This document shows positions 1 through 11,500 of a stretch of DNA of 64,000 bases, piece after piece (the first letter of the stretch is position 1; each line of letters begins with the position of its first letter). The notes beneath the pieces are model-generated. The model was not told the DNA's origin and searched no databases. It saw only the letters and a list, made by a program, of their open reading frames with translations. The DNA lies in the NCBI GenBank assembly GCA_022828595.1, contig JAKGHH010000007.1, positions 63,910,727 to 63,974,726 on the forward strand, given 5' to 3'. The stretch is from Nelumbo lutea (taxonomy: Eukaryota > Streptophyta > Magnoliopsida > Proteales > Nelumbonaceae). Made by a program: the position numbers and the translations under genes.

Positions 1-125
1 CAAATATTAATATACTATTTAGGAAATACAAATTAGTATATTAATTTATTAAATTATTACTAAATTAATATAATACTAGTTTATAAAATTCCACAAAAAA
101 ATATGACATTTTATGTGCAGATCGA

Positions 126-600
126 TAGGGGTGCTCATTGTTTGGTTAACTAAACCATGGGGTATTTTCTTAAACCAAACTGGTAGTACTAGTTTTTGGC
201 AAACCGGTAACTGGAGTCGAACTAAAACCAGTCGGTTAATCGGTTGACCGGTTCGGTTAACCGCCAGTTCGGTTCATCGAATTTTTAGTTTTTACAATAT
301 ATATTATAAAAATATATATAAACATATAATAAAAAAGTATTAATATATACAAAATATTATATTTTGTATAATAAATAATATATAATACATTATAAATATA
401 TATATAATGCATATTTATTAATTTATAATACATAAAAGTATAAAATATATATAATATACATAGATATATATATAATGCATAAATATATGTATACCGGTCG
501 GTTTTATTAACCGGCCGGTTTTTTATATTGGTTAACCGAAACCAAACCAAAACCAATTTTTTGGTTGGTTTGGTTTTTGGATTTTTTTTGCTCACTCCTA
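126..600. mobile_element. hAT-like MITE (non-autonomous)
   Basis: The left end TAGGGGTGCTCA and the right end TGCTCACTCCTA are inverted copies of each other with two mismatches. Eight bases flank each side, CAGATCGA at 118-125 and TAGATCGA at 601-608, matching at 7 of 8 positions; an 8-bp duplication and a TAGGGGTG terminus are usual for plant hAT elements. The inner part consists of further inverted GGTTAACCGG-type segments around a TA-rich core, so the whole could fold as a long hairpin. It contains no transposase frame. The open frame across 257-724 has no coding features. Confidence 0.7.
290..482. repeat. TA-rich low-complexity tract
   Basis: This is nearly pure A/T with many ATATATA and TATAATA runs, in the centre of the hAT-like MITE. 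No gene signal is seen. Confidence 0.85.
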
Positions 601-608
601 TAGATCGA

Positions 609-1964
609 GCTTTGGGCTCGGGCTCAAGATCTTGGCTCGATGGGCGGGCCAAGCTTGGGCTTGGGCCATGACATTTACTATTGATAAAGAGGCAAAGCCT
701 GGCCCAAACCCGACCTTTGAACAAATTTAAACCCCACTATTGGATTATAAACTCAGTTTGACCCAACTTTCCTAATAGCCCCTAAACTTTACTAAAATTA
801 CCAATGCCTTAATATAAATATAACCAACCTTTTTTCATTTCAATTAATCTATTGTTCATCTTCCCCTCCCTCTCGACATATCGGTGGTATGGTGTGCCAC
901 CGATCTCTCCTCTCCAGTTTTTCTCTTTATTTTTTTTTTATATCTCTCCCCCTCTTTTATCGATCCCCACTCTCCTTTCTCTCTTCCACGGATTATAGGA
1001 GAGTATAGGAATAATGACCCGAAATGCCTTTTCATCTTCTTCACAGCGGCAATGAACACAGTTCTGACAGCGTAGCAACGACGACTCCATTCGACCTCTC
1101 TCATGATTCGATTCCATCTCTCTCTCTTCCTATCTTTTCCCTTCTTTTTACTTCTTTTTATTCTTCTTTTTTTACCGATTTCCACCACCTCTATTTTTTT
1201 TCCAACAGCCACTGCTAATCACAGCAATGGTGATCTATCCACTCCATTCCATTTATTTCGTTCTCTCTCCCTCTCTCTCTCCTTCTATCTCTCGTTATTT
1301 CTCCCTTTCTCTCCCCCCTCTGTTTTTATCACTTCCTCCAGCAGCGGCTGTAAATCATCTACAACTCTGGCCGTAGTAACTCGACACTGCATCTGGTTTG
1401 AATCCAACCACCTGAAATAACAAGCCTTGATTAGTATTTGTGAGAAGAAGAAGAAGAAAAAGAAGATACCTTCGAGTAGAGAGTTTCTCTTGAAAATTGT
1501 CAATAGCTCGGGGATTCTTAAATCCAGACTTTCAGTCTAACAGGCTTTCATTAGCCAAGTAAAAAAGATCATTTTGATCTACCGGGCTTCTAAAATCCCA
1601 AAAGATCATTCAAAAAGATTTGCCAAAGAGGGCCTAATTCAGGAAATGTGGCTTCGTATCTTTGGCTTTCAGACAGTTATTTTGGGGTTAGAATAAAAGA
1701 GAGTTATTTTGGGGGTTACTTAATTAAACACCCTATATAATTTCACATAATTTCTCAAACACCCCAATCGTTTGTATGTTATTAAGATATCTCTCATAGT
1801 TTGCACCTGCTTTACTTAATTCATCGTCCATTAGCCAACTTCTGCAATTCCGTCTAAAAATGATCACCTGACCTCTTTGAACCGAGTGAAAAATGTAAAA
1901 GGGCAATGTCCATTATTTTTATTTCAAAAACACCCCCAACAGTGAACTAATTAATACTAGTTAG
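609..1964. other. Intergenic, with a CT-rich stretch
   Basis: No supported gene lies here. A pyrimidine-rich stretch, roughly 860-1340, has repeated TCTCTC and TTTTTCTT runs on the + strand and reads as Lys/Arg-rich on the other strand, which is a composition artefact. A segment near 1325-1400 looks like ordinary unique DNA but shows no start or splice signals I can defend. Confidence 0.5.
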
Positions 1965-2217
1965 CAAGTTTTTTAAAATCGAACTGGTCAGGGGTCCGGT
2001 TTTTGGATCAAATGGTCCGATATTTGAATTGAACGGATAGCCTATTCTGACAAAAAATAAAAAATAAAAAATGGTCAAAATCATTGGACGGTTCAAATGG
2101 TTCAACTGCCTGGATCAACAGTTTGCTGACTAAATCAAAGGTTATGGGGTAATGGACCTGACCGATTCCGATTTTTCTGATCTGACAGTCCAGTCTAATC
2201 CAGTTTTGAAAACCATG
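1965..2217. mobile_element. Short hAT-like MITE, 253 bp
   Basis: The ends CAAGTTTTTTAAAATCGAAC and, on the opposite strand, CATGGTTTTCAAAACTGGA are degenerate inverted repeats. They are bounded by CTAGTTAG (1957-1964) and CTAATTAG (2218-2225), an 8-bp duplication with one mismatch. The interior is G/C-poor and non-coding. The 8-bp duplication favours hAT; the terminal match is imperfect, so the class is an inference. Confidence 0.6.
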
Positions 2218-2225
2218 CTAATTAG

Positions 2226-3800
2226 TTTTTTTGTATAATTCTAGTTTTGACGCGTTCATATTTCCGAAGCGATTGACAAGTAAAAAGATTCTTATAAAAA
2301 AAAGGCCAGTAGGAGAAGGATTGTACCATTGTTGTGAATGGTTTGGGTTCCTCAATATTTATCATTTGAGATCAAGGTTGAAACTTTCACAACGTATAGG
2401 TTGATACACAAAATGTATAGAATTAGACAATTTTGTGTTTTTTCATTCGTATCAGACTGGTAAAGGTTCGTATTGGCCATATATCGGTCCGTTTCGAAAT
2501 TGTATCAGCCGTTACAATATGAATTTAATTCCCTCTCTTTTTACTATTCAAATTCAATTCAAATTGTCTGTCCTCCCTCATTTATATCATTTTTAATTAA
2601 GCCAATTTGAGATATCAGTAAAGGCTAATATTATTTCATTAAATACTCATATTCACCTTTAATTAAGGCATTTAACACATCCTTAAATACTAATTAAGTC
2701 AAATAGTTTGTTACCATAAATTGAAGTTGAGAAATTTCGAAGGCAATTATTAGTCCAACAATATGCCATACCTTTATTGCTTGGCTTAATAATATGTATT
2801 TTGACTTTTTAGTAACCTTTCTTCTCTTGGTGAAGTTTCTCAACAAATGTTAAAATTGATTATTAAAATTTGTATAATAATAAAAATTAATAAAGTTATA
2901 TTGATTTATTTGAAATTAAGTTTTGTATTTATTAACTTATATACATAATAAATGTTATCTAAATCTATATATTAGGACTATACACGGGTCAGTTTGGCTC
3001 GGTTATATATAATTTTTTGAACCAAATTGATCAATCGAGTTGAGAGCCGGTTTCTTGGTTTAGTCGATTTTAGCCCAACAACTAATGACACTCTTGATTT
3101 TAACATTTCAGTCCCAATAAAATGTATGTTTGACCTAAAAAGTAGAGCTTTTACATGTGTAATTTATGCAGCTTTAACCTAGAAAACTAAATGTAATTGT
3201 AAAAGTGGAAAAAGTCAAGATAAAACATCCTAAAATAACATTGGTTAACTGTCAATGGAGTCTTTCACACATCAAGCTAGAAAGTAGGCATTTTCAAAAG
3301 AAATGAAAAATAATTAATGAAAAGAAAAAGAGAGAAAGGTTTATAATTTTGTTAAATAGCATTAGTTACTAAAATAACATTAATTATATAACATTTGAGC
3401 GTTTCACAAGTTAGCTAGTAGCCTCGAAAAGAGTGAAAAACAATTAATGAATAAAACTATAAAATGACTGAATACATTCAGATGTTAAAAACTAAACATA
3501 ATAAGGCATAACTGGTTCGGGTTGGGTTATTTTCGGTTTACATATATACAAACTGAAAACCAAATCGACCATTCGATTTATACAAATTGATGAACTGAAA
3601 CCAACCCAAAACTTTAAAAACCAGCTATTTCGGATCGGTTCAGACCAGTTTAATTGGTTTGCAATGCAAACCTGAACTAAATACAAATTTGGTTCCAGGT
3701 TCAATTTTAATTGCATTAATTGCATTCCACACATAAATTAAGGATAAGGTTTTGCACTCTACATATTTGTATTGTAGTCCTTCCAAACTGAGCCTAAGTT
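2226..3800. other. AT-rich intergenic, no gene seen
   Basis: Only short fragments resembling the GGTTCGGTT/AACCGGTT motifs of the upstream MITE are visible, around 2970-3080 and 3510-3670. They may be eroded hAT-like elements, but I could not pair their ends. The 80-codon frame at 3492-3734 on the minus strand has no recognisable feature. Confidence 0.5.
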
Positions 3801-3818
3801 AGATTGGCCATGCCTCAC

Positions 3819-3826
3819 TATATAAA
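3819..3826 (+). promoter_or_regulatory. TATA box of the secreted-peptide gene
   Basis: TATATAAA sits 39 bases before the start codon at 3865. With transcription starting about 30 bases downstream of it, the 5' leader would be only about 10-20 bases long. Confidence 0.6.
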
Positions 3827-3864
3827 GCGCATCCAAGATCACACTTTCCACTACAAATTCATCC

Positions 3865-4283
3865 ATGGCAACTCCCAAGTTCAATGCTGTGTACTTCATT
3901 TTCTTCATTCTCCTTAGTCTTTCTGCTCTCTATGAATGTAAGTCCAAGCTCTTGTATATGTTCGTTTTTTTTTCTTAGTTGAGTTCTTATTAATGTTCAG
4001 CATCATTGTTACATTTCTGTTCTTCTTGTTAATTTTATTGTGTGGTGAACGGAAAACAGGTAGAAAAGATGGAAATAAGGAGCAAATTTCGAGAATGGAT
4101 CCTATGGAGATGAAGGGTGGTGTGAAGCTATACATTCCGCCATGTCTTCCATACCAATGTAAACCTAATAATGTAAAATGTTGGTGCTGCATATCAATTC
4201 CCAATGGGCCATGTTGGACCAATAAAGAAGAATGTATCAACGTCTGCCCTCCGCCTTCCCTTCAGGATCAGGCATTTCCATGA
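3865..4283 (+). CDS. Cysteine-rich secreted peptide, ESF1/MEG-like (two exons)
   Basis: Two exons, 3865-3937 and 4060-4283, flank a 122-bp intron with GT (3938) and AG (4058-4059) borders. The split codon rejoins in frame to give 98 residues. Residues 1-24 form a signal peptide: a basic start, then a run of F, I and L. The mature part holds eight cysteines at residues 53, 58, 65, 67, 68, 76, 83 and 87 (C-x4-C-x6-C-x-C-C-x7-C-x6-C-x3-C). A Trp lies between the third and fourth cysteine (CWCC) and another follows the sixth (CW). A signal exon plus a Cys-rich exon with this spacing fits the EMBRYO SURROUNDING FACTOR 1 / maternally expressed gene family, whose known members act as maternal signals around the embryo and in seed transfer tissue. 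That family call is from pattern memory, not a search. A ninth cysteine (residue 25) sits near the likely cleavage site. The TATA box, intron and stop are intact, so it looks functional; other secreted Cys-rich peptide families remain possible. Confidence 0.75.
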
Positions 4284-4420
4284 TAATTAAGATTTTCTCA
4301 TTTTTTTTTCTTTTCCTCATCCGCTATCAACCCATCCTCAATAGTAATAATGTTTAAAATAATGATGGAGTGCTACACTGTTTTTTTGGGTTTTACTCTA
4401 TGTGATAATCAGATAGCATA

Positions 4421-4426
4421 AATAAA
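4421..4426 (+). terminator. Candidate poly(A) signal
   Basis: AATAAA lies 138 bases after the stop codon of the peptide gene, in AT-rich DNA. The spacing is normal for a plant 3' UTR. Confidence 0.4.
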
Positions 4427-5394
4427 TTTGTAGTCTCTCTCCCTCTCTCTACAAGTTACTCTTTCGATATCATCTATAAAAAACGGACTCTTTGAAAAGA
4501 TAAAGGGTTGCAACTTTACTCTGTCGTCAATTCTCCAAACCAGTAGTAAGGAAAGATTGGTACCCACATGTGAAATTTGTTACTACTGTGGAAATCAAGA
4601 ATTATATATATAGAGGAGAGGAGACCAATAATGACTGCAGAAAGTACACGATTTTTGTTATATAAGTAACAGAGATTTGATAAGTTCTGTAGTAACTTGA
4701 GTAACTATAAGAATGTTGGTGCTGCCACACTCCCATGGTTTATTTAGTAGATAAGGGCAATTTTGCCCTAAATATTAATAAGGAATAATGTTTTTATAAA
4801 ATAACTAAAATAAGATAATTTTTTTTAGAAAAATATCAAAAAAGGGTTCATGCCTGCCATTTCAACTGGTCAAGGGATTCCGACTCTCCACCCCGCGTGC
4901 CTGAGGCTCCAGAAGTTATCCCTCTGGGTTTGCAAACCTAGCACCTAGGTCCCTGCAACTCTTCAGAAGTTATCTATCTGGATTTGCAGAGAGATGATTT
5001 CAGATACCCAAATAAAACACTCCCCATAACCGTAAGAAAACAGTGGGAGAGAGAGGCAGAGAGAGATGATTTCAGATCTGTGGACCTTTCTCCGTTGTTT
5101 TCTTTCGTTTTATCTCTCCTCTCTCCTTGACAGACGTAGGGTTCTGTACGTAAATCAGAACTATAAAAACACCACTTAATAAAAATAAATTAATACTAAA
5201 TAGTAAAAACTGGGGTCTGCAGCTGACCTATAACACTGTGCAGAAACGATCGTTACGTTAGTCAATGGCCGTTTTCTTCTTCTAACTTCAAAGTTCAATA
5301 TCTGATTATCACTCTTTTTCTTCATTTTTCTCATCTAAATTAATCCTTGAGGTGACTGAGAATGGTTTTTAAACCCGCTGATCCAACTTTACAC
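4427..5394. other. Intergenic, no gene seen
   Basis: This is AT-rich DNA with short GAGAGA runs near 5040-5070. No frame with convincing codon structure, domain or splice signals was found on either strand. Confidence 0.5.
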
Positions 5395-5533
5395 TGAGTC
5401 TATGTTTGGTTTGAAGGAAAATGTAGGAAAAGGAAAGGAAAAGTGAGAAAACCGGCCTATACATTATTTATATATGTTTCTCCACTTTTTCCTTTCTTTT
5501 CCTATTTTTTCCTTCAAATCAAACACAACCTTA
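5395..5533. mobile_element. Foldback MITE
   Basis: Two arms of about 50 bases, 5401-5450 and 5476-5526, are inverted copies. The left reads GTTTGGTTTGAAGGAAAA and the reverse complement of the right reads GTTTGATTTGAAGGAAAA. They are separated by about 25 bases of AT-rich loop. The element is non-coding. I could not fix a target duplication, so the superfamily is left open. Confidence 0.55.
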
Positions 5534-6098
5534 AGTTTTCGTTTTCTCTTCATTTTTTTCTTGTTTGTAAGACCAAGTTTTAATTCCTTTGGGTGTTCCA
5601 AACCGTTGACGGTGGCATAAGTGCTTCTGCAAGCAATTTAGGGTTGTTTTCAGATTAATTGTAGATTGTTGTATTTGATTTTTACTGCTATTGGAAATGG
5701 AAATTGGGATTAAGCATACACCAGTACGTCCTACACAAAGGATGAAAGCAATTGTAAACAAACCTGAATTAAACAATTTACAAGAAAGAAAATTTATAAA
5801 TAATAATAAGAATAAAAGGAAACATGTAAATTCAAATAGAAAACAAATGATTTGATAAAGCTTGAAATTCTACCAAATTGGCATGAGAACCATACCCTTG
5901 CGATCTCTTTGTCCAAATCAATCTCCTTTGTGAAACCCAATCAACACAAAAACCCAGTTACAATATATATATTAAAAACAGAAGCATCCTGATCTAGAAT
6001 AGGGTGGATAAAAACTCTTCCCAGAAATCTTTTTGCCCTAGTCAGATAAGTGATAAATCTTATTAAATTATATGATTGATCACTAGAAAGACAAACCT
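5534..6098. other. Intergenic up to the gap, no gene seen
   Basis: AT-rich DNA with no retrotransposon similarity to the sequence right of the gap. This matters because two elements on the right are cut off at the gap. Confidence 0.45.
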
Positions 6099-6198
6099 NN
6101 NNNNNNNNNNNNNNNNNNNNNNNNNNNNNNNNNNNNNNNNNNNNNNNNNNNNNNNNNNNNNNNNNNNNNNNNNNNNNNNNNNNNNNNNNNNNNNNNNN
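6099..6198. other. Assembly gap, exactly 100 N
   Basis: The run of 100 N is a conventional placeholder, so its true size is unknown. The element internal region to its right has no continuation to its left. Confidence 0.98.
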
Positions 6199-6761
6199 AA
6201 TCAAATAAAAAAATGAAGTCGAGTTTCTAATAAGCTTCTGAAAAAAAAATAGTAGAACCTAATAATCCTACAATAGGAAAATTCACTCATCTAAGTAAAT
6301 TTAAAGAAAATAGATCTAAGAACTAAACGAAAAAAAGGAAATATTACTAAAAAAATACAATCGGATCTAGAAAAAAAAGAAAAAAAAAAATAGATTAAGC
6401 TAAGAAGTTCGAAGAAATCACTATTTTAACCAAAAAAAGAAGGAGTTCGAAAATAAAAAATTAGAAAAAAAAAACAAAATGGGACAACTACACCTGAAAC
6501 GCCAATCTAAATTGTCTCTTCTCTTCTCTTTTTCTTCCACAGTCCGGTAATGCTCTGGTACCCTTATGCTGAGGCCACCTTTTCGCTATTACGTCCTGCA
6601 AAATCAAAGATGAAACAAGGAATTAAAAGGAGATTGATAGGATTCAAGTAAGTCAAATGAAAATAAATAAAAAAATAATTGAATACAGAATCTGGCACAA
6701 ATCAAATAAAAAAATTTTCTGCCGTATGCTTTCCCCTTAGGGCAACCGTTGCCAAAAACAT
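6199..6761 (-). mobile_element. Gypsy element G0, fragment of 5' internal region
   Basis: This matches the segment just inside the 5' LTR of element G1 (about 29100-29425). Shared blocks include GACTACACCTGAAA/GACAACTACACCTGAAAC and AATGCTCTGGTACCC. It carries a tRNA-Asp-type primer site next to the LTR. Everything further inside G0 (gag, pol, 3' LTR) would lie across the N gap and is not seen. Confidence 0.7.
6731..6754 (-). other. Primer binding site of G0 (tRNA-Asp type, degraded)
   Basis: On the minus strand this reads TGGCAACGGTTGCCCTAAGG and on, a worn version of TGGCGCCGTTGCCGGGGA, the sequence complementary to plant tRNA-Asp. It lies 7 bases from the LTR edge at 6762. Confidence 0.55.
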
Positions 6762-7341
6762 TGGTGTTTGTTCGGAACTGTTGTCCGTTAACCACATCAG
6801 AAAACCAACCAGTTTCCAATATTTATAAATTTTACCGATTCTCAAAACAACTACGAAAACACAGTTAGTGGTGAGAAAGGGGTTGTATCACACAAGCCGA
6901 GCGAAAAACATCACTACGTGCTTTCATCCAGACAAAATAAACATGAATGGGAAGTTGCAACAAAACACAAAAGCTTTAATTAATTTAAACTAGAATCCAT
7001 TAAAATAAAATTCTAACAATGCTGAAGCAGTGAAAAAGTGACAGAATAAGAATAAATAAATAAAAGAAACTAAATGAAAGCGTTTGGCAACTTGGTTAGA
7101 AGGTAGGTAGTCATCTGGGAATCTCTCGCTTTGACCCTCAAGGCTCCTCGAGCTAGGCCTTCCTTCTTACCTGGCCGAATCCCAGATCTGCACAAAAGAA
7201 ATCAAAAATTAAACTAGATAAAAGTAAATTGCAGAAAGGAAAAATGAAGAACTGGAAATTAAAGAACGGAAATTAAATCTAAAAATGAAAGTAAACTGGT
7301 TTGGGATGCTGAATCCAGAGGTTGGTAGTAGTGGCTAGGCA

Positions 7342-8598
7342 TGAAGGGACGAAGAGATCCATCATATGGAATGGCCGAACTCCTTATAAGGAAGGTTGGC
7401 CACGAAATTTCAAAAATTTCTCTCTCTCCCACTGTGGGAAGTTGCATTTCCCTGTTTTAGAAAAACTGCATTTTTTCAAGGATCAATCTTCGAACCAAGA
7501 ACCGAAGCTAGATCTGAACCAAAAAGGAGAGAGATATACCTGATGACGAATAGAAATAGTATCTGCCCAATGAAAGGTCGTTCACGCCCAAGAGAAAATC
7601 TCTAAAAGACTGGCTTTCCCCTGAAGATGACACAAGTGTAGGGTGGAGCAGAATCAGCAGTGTTCTTCCTAAGAAACCTGAAGCCCTTCACAAGAATTTG
7701 ATGGAGGCAGTGAGCACAACTTCAAATCAGTCCTTTCTCCTAAATGACTAAATATCAAGAACTGTATCTTGATCACCTCCTTACAAAAGAACTGCAGCGA
7801 AGAACGAATTGGCAAGTATGGGAATTAAAACCTTGTTGAAAACAATTTGAAACCATTAATATTATATAATACTTATATATTTACTAATATATATATTAGT
7901 ATATCCGTATATAAGTATATTTTGCAAAAAAAAAAATTCACAACACGATTGAAATCGGCTCACCAGCAGTCTTGGTTTGCCATCAGAGAGAGTGCATCCC
8001 CGATCCATTTACCTTTGTGTCCACAAAAAAGGGGCTGATCCTGTCACTTAATGGTTCACGCCAACTCAGATGAATTCTACAGACTGTCCCACATTACCCA
8101 AGTTTTAAGCCCCGCTAAGGATCTCACTGAATTGCCATAGATTAAAGACAGCCCAATCCGATACCTAGTGCAGTTTATCCGTAATCGAGTCTAGGGGTTC
8201 AGGTGGTAAACTTTACAGTTTTTTGCCCACTAATGACCAAGGTCTAGGGGCAAATACTGGAAATCTGGTCCGGTTCAGGGTTTTTCAAGTAAACCTACAC
8301 TGCATGTACGCTTGGGGTCTCACCCTGGTCAGCTGAAGACAGGCCACCCCAAACACTTGGCGGCACCATCAGTGTTAGCCATAGCAGGATAAATCTCCCT
8401 AGACTTATCCCAACGGCTTTGTGAACATTCATAAACTTAAAACCACGAGTCTCATAAGTTGTCTAGTTTAATGGCTATTACATAGAAACCAAACCACTAT
8501 AGACATGAATCAAATTTGTACTGTTAATTCATTTAGCAATAAATGTTCATAATGCACATCAATCTGATTGGAGCTATGGGTCATAGCACTGTTCTAAA
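7342..8598 (-). repeat. 3' LTR of L, with internal deletion
   Basis: It starts TGAAGGGA, as do the other minus-oriented copies, but is only about 1.26 kb against 1.94 kb in its partner. A deletion of roughly 0.8 kb joins sequence equivalent to 14335 directly to sequence equivalent to 15155, at about 7821. The remaining sequence carries many one-base insertions relative to 13904-14240. Confidence 0.8.
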
Positions 8599-8599
8599 T

Positions 8600-11500
8600 A
8601 AGCTCCCACTTGCACTTTAGTTCCAAATCTGGTATAAAGCCGGGAGTCCCCCAGAGACTTTTCCACGTGGTTTTTCTCAAACACTTTCTGTGTGAGTGGC
8701 TTAGTCAATGGGTCTGCTAACATTCTCTCACTGATGCTACCTTTCTGGAATCAGGTGATCCCCTCTACCAACAATCTCACTGACAAGCTAACATTCTCCA
8801 CTGACAGCTATCTTTCCTCTCGATGTGTTCTCGACTTTGAGTGGGCTTGTGGCTCCTTTAGCTTGAGTGGATAGCGTCCATTGTTTGTCACACAACATCA
8901 GGGATGGTGTGTTGTGCTGGAGTGGACGCGAACTACTCCTCAATTCCTGAATGAACTTTTTCAATCCACACGGATTTTTTCCTTGGTAGCTTCACTTGCG
9001 GGGCTTTAGTTCTGGCTTCGGTTTTGTGGAGTCTTGCCGTTGACCCCTATTTGCTGCTTTTCCTAGCAAAACAAAACACATGAATCCTATCTGTCAAAAC
9101 ATACCCAGATGTAGACTTTCTATCATCTTGGATTCCGACTGGAAATCAACATCCATATTACCCTTGGATCTGTAGTGAGCTAACCAATGCGAATACCAGA
9201 CAAAAAACTCTTTTGTCCTTCGAAGGTACTTAAGTAATTATTTTTTTTCACAGCGGTTGCCAGTGCTCCTGCCCTGGGGTTTGGCCTGGAATCTACTTAC
9301 CACGACTCCACTGCCTGAGCAATTTCAGGACGGTGTGCAGACAGTATGGCATACATGATGCTCCCTAATCGACTAAGGCATAGGGAACGTCTTTCATGCT
9401 CTCAATCTCGCCCAGAAGTCTTGGGAGACATCTTCTTGGAGAGAGTGGATTCTGTGCCTGAAAAGGAACATTTCCACTTGCTCTTGGAGTTCTCCATGCT
9501 GTATCTCTTGACAATTTTGGTCAAATGTAAGTCAGATTGTGGATAATCTATTATCCGCTTCGATCTATCTCTATGGGTGTCGAAAGACCTAGCTACTATA
9601 GAAGGCTTCTCCAAGATCTTTCGCATGGAGAACTTAGCTGTGAAAGAGCCAGCCATAATTTTCACCTGTTAGTCAACATTCCTACGTCACATTTCCCAAT
9701 GATTTGAAGATATGACGTCTCTAACATACAAGAACCATGGGGAGGAATGTAAACCTTAATTCCCACTGGACTTCTTGTAATACAGGGCTCATCCGGATTC
9801 TGCTCAAAGTCAAACTTATTGACGATAGAGTCAAACCGGATGTTCCAACTCCTCAGAAGTTTTTGGCGTTAAAGTACCATATAAGGATCTAATTTTAACT
9901 TAGCATAATTACCACTGTGTTCCTGACTTCCGCAGCTTATTGAAAACCTTGTCAGTTGCTGCATATAGATATCTTCAGTAAGATCTTCCATTTTATGAAA
10001 TGCAGTTTTTGACATCCATTTGGTAAATCCCGTAGTCATGGTATTATCTGCCTACAGGCTTAGCAGGATCCTAATGGATTTTAAGCATGGCCATGGGTGA
10101 AAAGGTTTCCCCAATAATCGATGCCCTCTTTCTAAGTATACCCTTATCGCCACCAAATGAGCTTTGTAGGTCTCGACCTTTACCATACGGGGCCCGCTTC
10201 TTCACCTCTTAGAGATCTCATTTGCAACCCAATGCTTTTACCCCGGGGGCAGATCTACCTAGAGTCCAGACTCCATTGCGTCCTCCATTGTGTCCATACT
10301 CAGCTCTCGATGGCATCTACCCACTTCAGGGAATCTAATGTACAAAGTATAGTTTCAAAAGCATAAGTCATGGGATCCTCTTCACTAGTCAAGGTTTGCC
10401 ACCAGGTAAAACTATCCTGGTCATAGCCCAAAATGGACTGGTGGCCTGGATACTCGGGTTAGATCTTCCTAGGTTGGTCAATACCTGGAACCTTGTGGGA
10501 CGCCTCCCACTGCTCCCGGGGCTCTCCGTCATCAAGAACTAATTTCCTTGATGATGGTTGTTCATGGATTATTAATCCATTTTCCAAGAATTGTGCATTT
10601 CGACTAACAGAACACCTTCCTATCTCACTTGGGTCCCAATAGAATAGGTTAACCCAACAGATCACTTGGGATAGCCTACAAATTAGGCAACGGCTGGTTT
10701 TGTGGATTCTAATTTGTCCGCACTCGTTCCTTTTAACATGTGTTGGGACAAGCCCAGAAACTTCAAAGTTGTTTGACACTTGGTTACTTTTCCGGTCCAA
10801 AGCTCATAATGGAGTATTTGGAACCGATTTGGTTGATAACAGATTTCAACACGTATTATCGCAGTAGCAAATGCCCATATCCCCAAAAGGATGGTGGGCT
10901 AACTCTGGAAATGTACGCAGAATGTGGACTGGACCATATCCAATAAGGTCCTATTCCTCCTCTCTGGAAAACAACCGTTAAGCTGTGGTGTAGCAGGAGG
11001 TTTAGCTAGCTGTGATACTTGATCCTAACCACTCAGGGGACCTACATTACATCAGTATGTATAAAAGTCAAGCCATGCCCGTTCATCTTTTCAAGACTTA
11101 CCGTTAAATGGTCGTTTTCCGTCATGCTTACCCTGACAGGCAAGGCTCACATAGTGGGAAGATCTTTCTACAGTTAGACAATCCAAAGGGAACTATCCTT
11201 TTACCAACCCTTTGTGATACGATCAATGTAACTAATATGGCCAAGTCAGTTAATGCCATAGGCACGTGGAATTAACATGTATCACGGATCCTTTTCTTGG
11301 GGATATTCAGCCGACGTAGTTTCGGCTATGTTAGTTTCTAGAGAACGATGTAGAACATAGAGAAATGTTCTCCAGTTCTGCGTATGCGATGAAGTTTGTT
11401 TGGTTTCTTTTGATAGTAATTGTATTACTAAAAAAGACAGAATTAATCCATTCCGCACAAAGTTTTGAGATAGCAAATCAAATTTCTTGCTTAAAATGTC

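Noticed and set aside
257..724. 155-codon open frame on the minus strand
   Set aside because: It runs through the TA-rich core of a MITE and encodes Tyr/Ile runs from ATATAT repeats; no coding signature.
856..1212. 118-codon Lys/Arg-rich frame on the minus strand and overlapping plus-strand frames
   Set aside because: Products of a CT-rich tract read in several frames; overlapping frames on both strands are a composition effect.
3914..4240. 108-codon minus-strand frame over the peptide gene
   Set aside because: Antisense to the two-exon gene, with no features of its own.
4170..4730. AATGTTGGTGCTGC occurring both in the peptide gene and about 0.5 kb downstream
   Set aside because: Only 14 bases are shared and flanks differ; too short to call a duplication.
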